Below, piece by piece: positions 58,456-64,000 of a stretch of 64,000 nt of DNA. Source of the DNA: Synechococcus sp. PCC 7502. GTDB lineage: Bacteria; Cyanobacteriota; Cyanobacteriia; Pseudanabaenales; Pseudanabaenaceae. Each line of letters starts with the position of its first letter. The stretch's first letter is position 1. The DNA is taken from the NCBI RefSeq assembly GCF_000317085.1, contig NC_019702.1, positions 1,456,394-1,520,393 on the forward strand, read 5' to 3'. The notes beneath the pieces were generated by a model that saw only the letters and a list, made by a program, of their open reading frames with translations, was not told the origin of the DNA and searched no databases. Made by a program: the position numbers and the translations under genes.

Positions 58456-58578
58456 ATTGGATGAAGATCATCACGTTTTGTTCTGAAATCAATCAATTCC
58501 GTTAAATCAAACCCGATATCAATCAGTAGCGTGAATTAATAGAAGTGAAAAAGCTTATAAATTACCCAATCTAAAATT

Positions 58579-59319
58579 ATGAATAAGAAGTTTTTAGTTT
58601 ACAGCCTAGTTGGGCTACTCAGTAGTGTTGCTGCCACTGGATTTGAGCTTGCTAATAGTATTCAGGCTCAGTCATTACCCCCATCAAAAAATCCTCAAAC
58701 CATGCGATCGGTTCAAGTTGATCAGCACTTTATCGAAATGATGATTCCTCATCATCAAGATGCGATCGCTATGGCTGACATTGCTTTAACCCGTACCAAA
58801 CGTCCTGAAGTGAAGAAATTAGCTGAAGCGATTAAAAAAGATCAAGCTCGTGAAGTTCAAGAGATGCGGACTTGGTACAAGCAATGGTATGGCAAAGAAG
58901 TTCCTCTAACTTCAATGAATATGGCTTCAATGAATATGGGCATGATGGGAAATTCTGCCATGCAAGGTACTCCGATGATGGGGATGGGTAAAGACATGAT
59001 GAACATGGGACAGGACATGATGAAACCAAACTCCATGATGGGAAGAGGGCAAGAGATGATGAATATGGGACAAAATATGATGAGCATGGGGCAGAACATG
59101 ATGACTATGGACATTGAAGCTCTCAAGACAGCCTCAGATTTTGACAAGGAATTTGTGCGTCAGATGGTTCCCCATCATCAAATGGCAGTAATGATGGCTC
59201 AAATGGCAATTAATCGGGCTACTCGTCCAGAGACTCGGACTTTGGCTCAGTCAATCATCAAATCTCAGAATGCTGAAATTGCTCAGATGCAAGGATGGCA
59301 AATTGCTTGGAATCGTTAG
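58579..59319 (+). CDS. DUF305 (ferritin-like) copper-binding protein with Met-rich insert
   Basis: A 246-residue exported protein (signal ends near SIQAQS). Two DUF305 halves: MMIPHHQDAIAMADIAL and MVPHHQMAVMMAQMA (His-His-Gln pairs) bracket a Met-rich region of about 65 residues (SMNMASMNMGMMGNS and MGRGQEMMNMGQNMM). Met-rich stretches bind Cu(I) in the periplasm. Part of the copper-handling set with CopZ- and CopA-like proteins. Confidence 0.85.
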   Translation: MNKKFLVYSLVGLLSSVAATGFELANSIQAQSLPPSKNPQTMRSVQVDQHFIEMMIPHHQDAIAMADIALTRTKRPEVKKLAEAIKKDQAREVQEMRTWYKQWYGKEVPLTSMNMASMNMGMMGNSAMQGTPMMGMGKDMMNMGQDMMKPNSMMGRGQEMMNMGQNMMSMGQNMMTMDIEALKTASDFDKEFVRQMVPHHQMAVMMAQMAINRATRPETRTLAQSIIKSQNAEIAQMQGWQIAWNR

Positions 59320-59364
59320 ATTAACCAATGAGATAGAAGAATGCAAACGTAAGGATTTAACATT

Positions 59365-59559
59365 ATGAAACTCGAATTAAAAGTTCCTGACATGACCTGT
59401 GGTGGCTGTGTGAACAACATCACTAATGCGGTTAAGACCATTGATGCTAATGCCACCGTGCAAGGCGATCCAAAGACCAAGATTGTTTTGGTGGAAACTC
59501 AAGCTTCTGAAGCTGCTATTAAGAGTGCGATTACTACGGCTGGCTACCAAGTGAATTAA
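59365..59559 (+). CDS. CopZ-like heavy-metal-associated (HMA) metallochaperone
   Basis: A 64-residue HMA domain: VPDMTCGGCVNNITNAVKTI (MxCxxC site) and AIKSAITTAGYQ. It carries Cu(I) between proteins in the cytoplasm and would deliver it to the ATPase at 59847, which has its own HMA domain. Confidence 0.88.
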   Translation: MKLELKVPDMTCGGCVNNITNAVKTIDANATVQGDPKTKIVLVETQASEAAIKSAITTAGYQVN

Positions 59560-59567
59560 TTTACAGG

Positions 59568-59798
59568 ATGAATTTAATGAATAGTAAAGAGCCAAATAAC
59601 CAGAGTAATGAATCGAAGGATTCCAATATGTCTGGAATGAAGATGATGATGGCAATGATGATTGCCTGTTGTGCTATTCCGATCGCTATTATCTTTTTTA
59701 CAGGAGGAGGTTTGGGCTGGTGGCTAGGACGATCTAACCAACCATCTAACACTCAACCAACCAATCAGCCCAGCAATTCCCCAAAACCTCAGAATTAG
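59568..59798 (+). CDS. Small Met/Cys-rich membrane protein
   Basis: A 76-residue protein: polar N-terminus, Met-rich SGMKMMMAMMIACCAIPIAI leading into one membrane segment with GGGLGWWLGR, then a Pro/Asn/Ser tail. The composition suggests copper handling. An alternative start at MNSKEPN is possible. No family assigned with certainty. Confidence 0.65.
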   Translation: MNLMNSKEPNNQSNESKDSNMSGMKMMMAMMIACCAIPIAIIFFTGGGLGWWLGRSNQPSNTQPTNQPSNSPKPQN

Positions 59799-59846
59799 TA
59801 ACAACGGGTTAGACCCAATAGATATTTAGCTAACAAGGATTTAAAG

Positions 59847-62081
59847 ATGAGTAAAGTCACGCTTAATTTAAAAGGAATGCACTGCGCTGGTTGTGCTAGT
59901 AGTATCGAAGCCAAAACTCAATCTGTAGTTGGTGTTGCTAGTAGTAATGTCAATTTTGCGACCGAAGAAGTAGCGATCGAATATGATGCTCAAAAGACCA
60001 GTCCTGCGGCAATTCAAAAAGTGATTAAGGATATAGGCTATGAGGCGGTCTTGCCAGAGCAAGTAAATGAAGACGCTGATAAAAAAGCCCGAATAACAGA
60101 AACTCAAGATTTAACCCGTAAAGTCTGGGTTGGTGGTGTAAGTGGCGTAATTTTAGTAATCGGTTCGGTTTCCATGATGACAGGATTATCTATTCGCATA
60201 ATTCCTGAATGGCTGCATAATCCTTGGCTCCAACTTGCTCTTGCCTTACCTGTGCAGGTATGGTGTGGGAGTTCATTTTACATTGGAGCTTGGAAGGCAT
60301 TTAAGAATCACACAGCCACAATGGATACGCTGATTGCCTTGGGAACACTTGCAGCATTCTCTTACTCGATTACCGTTACTCTCAATCCTAATTTCTTTAT
60401 TTCCCAAGGTCTACAACCTGAAGTTTATTATGAAGTTTCAGTAGTCGTGATTACCCTAATTCTTTTGGGTAAATTATTTGAGAATCGGGCAAAGGGAGAA
60501 ACATCGGAGGCAATTCGCCAGTTGATGGGATTACAAGCAAAAACTGCCAGAATACTTAAAGATGGTCAAGAGTTAGATATCCCCATAGAAGATGTGCAGA
60601 TTGGCGATGTAGTTTTAGTGCGCCCAGGAGAGAAAATTCCTGTGGATGGTGAAGCGATCACGGGGTTATCTACCGTAGATGAATCGATGGTGACGGGTGA
60701 AAGTATTCCCATTGAGAAAAAAGTGGGCGATCGCTTAATTGGCGCAACAATTAATAAAACTGGGAGCTTGCAAATTAAAGCCAGTCATATCGGTAAAGAC
60801 TCAGTGCTATCGCAAATCGTGCAACTGGTCAAGGATGCTCAGGGTTCTAAAGCTCCAATTCAAAGACTTGCCGATCAAGTTACGGGTTGGTTTGTGCCTG
60901 TAGTAATCTCCATTGCGATCGCCACATTTGTGATCTGGTTTGAGATTATGGGTAATGTCACTCTGGCAACCATTTCGGCTGTGGGTGTGCTGATTATTGC
61001 CTGTCCTTGCGCTTTAGGCTTAGCGGCTCCGACTTCGATTATGGTAGGGACTGGGAAGGGAGCCGAGAACGGGATTTTAATTAAAGATGCTGGCAGTTTG
61101 GAACTTGCCCATAAAATTCAAACGATTGTTTTGGATAAAACGGGGACTCTAACGGAAGGGAAGCCAGTTGTGACGGATATATTCTCTGTGAATAAGAATG
61201 ATGATGAATTATTAAAGCTAGTAGCAGGGATCGAGCGTAATTCTGAGCATCCTTTGGCTGAAGCAATCGTAAATCATGCCAAGCAAAAGAATATTACTAT
61301 TCCTGAAGTGTATGATTTTATAGCGATCGCTGGCAGCGGAGTTCAAGGAAAAGTCAATAATTCCTTAGTTCAAGTTGGAACAAGACGATGGATGAACGAG
61401 TTAAAGATTGATACCAGTGGATTACACCAATATCAGGATTCATGGGAAACAGGTGGAAAAACTGTGGTTTTAATTGCAGTTGATAATATTGCCCGTGGTT
61501 TAATTGGCATTGCTGATAAGCTTAAACCTTCATCTCAGTTAACAGTTGCGGCTTTACAAAAACTGAAAATAGAAGTGGTAATGCTGACAGGGGATAATCA
61601 ATCAACGGCGGAGGCGATCGCCCGTGAAGTTAGAATTAAGCGCGTATTTGCTGGGGTACGTCCCGATCAGAAAGTGGAAAAAATTAGAGAGTTACAAGCT
61701 GAAGGTAAAGTTGTGGCAATGGTTGGTGATGGGATTAATGATGCTCCAGCTTTGGCTCAGGCAGATGTCGGATTGGCAATTGGGACGGGAACTGATGTGG
61801 CGATCGCAGCAAGCGATATAACTTTAATCTCTGGCGATTTACAGGGTATTGTGACCGCAATTCAACTCAGTCGTGCCACGATTAGTAACATTCAACAAAA
61901 TCTCTTCTTTGCCTTTATCTATAATGTACTGGGGATTCCAATTGCGGCTGGGATTCTCTATCCGATTTGGGGTTGGCTGCTGAATCCAATTGTGGCGGGT
62001 GGAGCTATGGCACTTAGTTCTCTTTCGGTAGTCACAAATGCTTTAAGGCTGAGAGGGTTCCATCCTTCTGCAAGTAAATAG
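59847..62081 (+). CDS. copA: Cu(I) P1B-type ATPase (CopA-like)
   Basis: A 744-residue ATPase: N-terminal HMA ([13 protein letters not shown]), membrane-bound CPC motif ([13 protein letters not shown]), phosphorylation site [19 protein letters not shown] (HP motif), [12 protein letters not shown], hinge [12 protein letters not shown], and YN...[15 protein letters not shown] in the last helices, the Cu(I)-ATPase signature. It pumps copper out of the cytoplasm (or into internal membranes). Sits in the operon with CopZ-like and cupredoxin proteins. Confidence 0.92.
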   Translation: MSKVTLNLKGMHCAGCASSIEAKTQSVVGVASSNVNFATEEVAIEYDAQKTSPAAIQKVIKDIGYEAVLPEQVNEDADKKARITETQDLTRKVWVGGVSGVILVIGSVSMMTGLSIRIIPEWLHNPWLQLALALPVQVWCGSSFYIGAWKAFKNHTATMDTLIALGTLAAFSYSITVTLNPNFFISQGLQPEVYYEVSVVVITLILLGKLFENRAKGETSEAIRQLMGLQAKTARILKDGQELDIPIEDVQIGDVVLVRPGEKIPVDGEAITGLSTVDESMVTGESIPIEKKVGDRLIGATINKTGSLQIKASHIGKDSVLSQIVQLVKDAQGSKAPIQRLADQVTGWFVPVVISIAIATFVIWFEIMGNVTLATISAVGVLIIACPCALGLAAPTSIMVGTGKGAENGILIKDAGSLELAHKIQTIVLDKTGTLTEGKPVVTDIFSVNKNDDELLKLVAGIERNSEHPLAEAIVNHAKQKNITIPEVYDFIAIAGSGVQGKVNNSLVQVGTRRWMNELKIDTSGLHQYQDSWETGGKTVVLIAVDNIARGLIGIADKLKPSSQLTVAALQKLKIEVVMLTGDNQSTAEAIAREVRIKRVFAGVRPDQKVEKIRELQAEGKVVAMVGDGINDAPALAQADVGLAIGTGTDVAIAASDITLISGDLQGIVTAIQLSRATISNIQQNLFFAFIYNVLGIPIAAGILYPIWGWLLNPIVAGGAMALSSLSVVTNALRLRGFHPSASK

Positions 62082-62092
62082 GACAAATAATT

Positions 62093-62584
62093 ATGAAAAA
62101 ACTAACAAGTATTTTACTCAGTATGGGCTTATCCGTTGGGATCGCTTCTAGTATGTCAGCACAGGAGATGAAACACAATTCCGCTAAATTTCAACCAATT
62201 GAACAGCCTATTACTCTGAAAATTGCGATCGCTCTCGGTGGTTTATCTCTAATCGGTGCACAGCTTTGGTGGTTTCTGGGAAGTAAGCCTAAATCTCAAA
62301 AGGCAGAAATAAGTGATGGTGTTCAAGAGGTGACGATTACGGTTGATGGTGGTTATGTTCCATCTTTAGTAACGGTTAAGCGGGGTCAGCCTGTACGCTT
62401 GCAATTTAATCGCCGTGATCCTAGCAGTTGTTTAGAAAAGGTTCTTTTCCCTGACTTTCATGTTGCTCAGGATTTAACTCTCAATCAAACTACGCCTGTG
62501 GAATTTACGCCTGACAGCCTTGGGGTATTTCAGTTTAGTTGTGGGATGGGAATGTTTCACGGGGCGATCGCTGTGGAGGAGTAG
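62093..62584 (+). CDS. Membrane-anchored cupredoxin-domain protein
   Basis: A 163-residue protein: signal (SILLSMGLSVGIASSMS), then a membrane segment (IAIALGGLSLIGAQLWWFLG) and a cupredoxin-like domain (VTITVDGGYVPSLVTVKRGQ, CLEKVLFPDFHV, FQFSCGMGMFHGAIAV). Cys/His/Met residues in CGMGMFH resemble a copper ligand loop. Its stop lies 3 bp from the convergent MFS gene. Confidence 0.8.
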   Translation: MKKLTSILLSMGLSVGIASSMSAQEMKHNSAKFQPIEQPITLKIAIALGGLSLIGAQLWWFLGSKPKSQKAEISDGVQEVTITVDGGYVPSLVTVKRGQPVRLQFNRRDPSSCLEKVLFPDFHVAQDLTLNQTTPVEFTPDSLGVFQFSCGMGMFHGAIAVEE

Positions 62585-62587
62585 AAT

Positions 62588-63970
62588 TTAGTGGCTATGT
62601 AAATGATGAATGTCGGTGTAATGAGCATGACTATGGCGCACTGGAGAATGCTCGTGAGAATGAGTATGCGGCTCAGTTAGCAATGCACCTTCAGGATGAT
62701 CGTGTTGATGATGCTCATCGTGAGTATGCTCATGATCGTGCCAGAGATACTCGTGTTGATGTTTGTGAATTTTGGGAGATAGCAATACCTGGACTCCTGC
62801 TAGAAGGGTGAATCCAATCAAGCTGCCGTAAAGAAAAGAATTATTCCCCTGACTGCCTAACCACCCTGCAATGGGATAGGAAACAGCCCACCAGAGATGA
62901 CTCCATGCAAAATGTGCGCCATAAACTCGTCCTTGAAAGTTAGTCGGAATCTGTTCGGCAATTAGGGTTTGAGTTGGGAGATTTACTAAAACTTGCCCCA
63001 TTCCTGCGATCGCCCAAAGTAGCATTAATGGCACTAAGCCTACATAATTGGCGGGTAGAATTGCTGAAGTAATTAAAACTGCGCCAAATAGAACTACAGC
63101 CGTGCGTTCCCATTTCTTCCCAATCGCCCCTACCGTCACCGCCGCTATGGTTGCCCCAATCCCAAAAGCTGCCATTACCCAGCCGTATTCTAAGCTACTC
63201 AGTTTGAGAGTTCCTTTGATGTAGCCTACGGTATTTACTAAAATTTGCGCCCCAGAGATCGATGCTACGAGTTGCAGGAAAAGAGCATAGCGAATAAAAG
63301 CATTGGCAAATAAACGGGTTGTTCCTTCTTTAACATCACCGATAATTTTGCTTAAAACTCCTCGTTCCAAAGGCTCACTTTGCTTAACTTTAAGTTGATT
63401 TGGAAGTGTAAATATGAGAACTGCGGCGATCGCAAAAGAAATTGCATCTAGGAAAAATATCTGTCTCGATCCAATCCATGCCGAAACACTACCAGCAATG
63501 CCCGGACCTAAGACTCCCAAAAGTTGATAAGTTGCCGCTGAAAGAGCGATCGCACCTGCATATTCAGCTTTACCTATGACTAAGGGAATTGTGGCTTGAT
63601 AGGTTGGGGTAAAGAAGGCATTGAATACATTCAGCCCAAACACCAAAATATAAATTTGCCAAACTGCATTTACAAAAGGCATTGTGCCAATAATCAACAT
63701 CCGCGCAATGTGAGTGATAACTAGGATTAATTTTCGATCTAGGCGATCGGCGATCGCACCTGCTATTGGCGAAAGAATCACAAAAGCCGTTACCCGCAAA
63801 GTTAAAGCTACAGAAAGAACTACGGCACTATCTTTTCCTGCTAATTCAAAAGCAAGTAAAGCCAATCCCAACCAAGTCAGAGCATCGCCAAATAAGCTGA
63901 TAGTTTGAGCAAGATAGAGCCTAGTAAAAACTGGATTTCTTAAACTTTGAAATAAGGTGAAGTAATTCAT
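62588..63970 (-). CDS. MFS exporter with His-rich C-terminal tail
   Basis: A 460-residue, 12-segment MFS protein (LRNPVFTRLYLAQTISLFGD, IADRLDRKLILVITHIARML, QIPTNFQGRVYGAHFAWSHL) similar to macrolide- or enterobactin-type exporters. The last 60 residues are extremely His-rich (HKHQHEYLWHDHEH, HTHDEHHQHDHP), a metal-binding tail. Divalent-metal efflux (Ni, Co, Zn) is the likely role, next to the copper genes. Confidence 0.85.
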   Translation of the reverse strand: MNYFTLFQSLRNPVFTRLYLAQTISLFGDALTWLGLALLAFELAGKDSAVVLSVALTLRVTAFVILSPIAGAIADRLDRKLILVITHIARMLIIGTMPFVNAVWQIYILVFGLNVFNAFFTPTYQATIPLVIGKAEYAGAIALSAATYQLLGVLGPGIAGSVSAWIGSRQIFFLDAISFAIAAVLIFTLPNQLKVKQSEPLERGVLSKIIGDVKEGTTRLFANAFIRYALFLQLVASISGAQILVNTVGYIKGTLKLSSLEYGWVMAAFGIGATIAAVTVGAIGKKWERTAVVLFGAVLITSAILPANYVGLVPLMLLWAIAGMGQVLVNLPTQTLIAEQIPTNFQGRVYGAHFAWSHLWWAVSYPIAGWLGSQGNNSFLYGSLIGFTLLAGVQVLLSPKIHKHQHEYLWHDHEHTHDEHHQHDHPEGALLTEPHTHSHEHSPVRHSHAHYTDIHHLHSH

Positions 63971-64000
63971 AAAGAAAGTAGATTTTAATTACACAGCACG

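Overview
The window is cyanobacterial. The octamer GCGATCGC (HIP1) and its core are scattered through coding and non-coding DNA, the base composition is moderately AT-rich, and many proteins belong to typically cyanobacterial families: a class III cyclase/NB-ARC/WD40 protein, a NuiA-like domain, DUF6887, an RppAB-like two-component pair and GPH transporters. A Pseudanabaena-like lineage is possible, but I cannot fix the genus.

Layout. (1) 1-6.8 kb is a decayed accessory block: an IS1-type transposase end, broken exonuclease and SDR genes, a SLOG (DUF2493) gene, a frameshifted SWIM gene, a DUF4326 gene split by an IS, an AbrB/PIN toxin-antitoxin pair and a methylase fragment. Two copies of an IS5-like element lie here; a third splits a GPH transporter gene at 7.8-8.7 kb. 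(2) 9-25 kb is mostly chromosomal: operons led by tiny exported peptides, followed by membrane proteins, hydrolases, peptidases and a transporter. A Crp/Fnr-type regulator, a NarL-type and a CheY-type response regulator and a 1375-residue cyclase-STAND-WD40 protein are interspersed. (3) 25-29.4 kb is degenerate or poorly recognisable. (4) 29.5-53.7 kb is a composite of integrated elements. A left arm on the plus strand and a mirror-image right arm on the minus strand carry the same gene order: Gp157-like protein, Cro/XRE repressor, 243-residue protein A, Pro-rich protein B with a NuiA-like domain, a cell-wall hydrolase or peptidase, two tiny membrane proteins and an RKDGT-motif protein, then a tyrosine integrase. 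Between the arms sits a 6.9-kb element bounded by 43-bp direct repeats of the 3' half of tRNA-Pro(GGG). It has its own integrase, a ribbon-helix-helix-type regulator and a terminase-small-subunit-like protein, so it looks like a phage-satellite-type element. (5) 54-64 kb is a copper/heavy-metal island: a two-component system, a MerR regulator, DUF3105, Met-rich DUF305, a CopZ-like chaperone, a CopA-like ATPase, a cupredoxin-domain protein and a His-rich MFS exporter.

The most novel material is the duplicated A-to-F module. It combines a strongly conserved unknown protein, a nuclease-inhibitor-like domain on a Pro-rich tether, a hydrolase slot that holds a C39-like peptidase in one copy and a lambda-R-type lysozyme in the other, and holin-like small proteins. 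One copy also ends in a staphylococcal-type nuclease. I see no terminase large subunit, portal or tail genes, so it may be a minimal virus-like, satellite or contact-dependent system.

A second notable theme is a pair of 60-residue exported peptides. Their nearly identical promoter leaders share a tandem 12-bp repeat with the promoter of a TPR lipoprotein-like gene.
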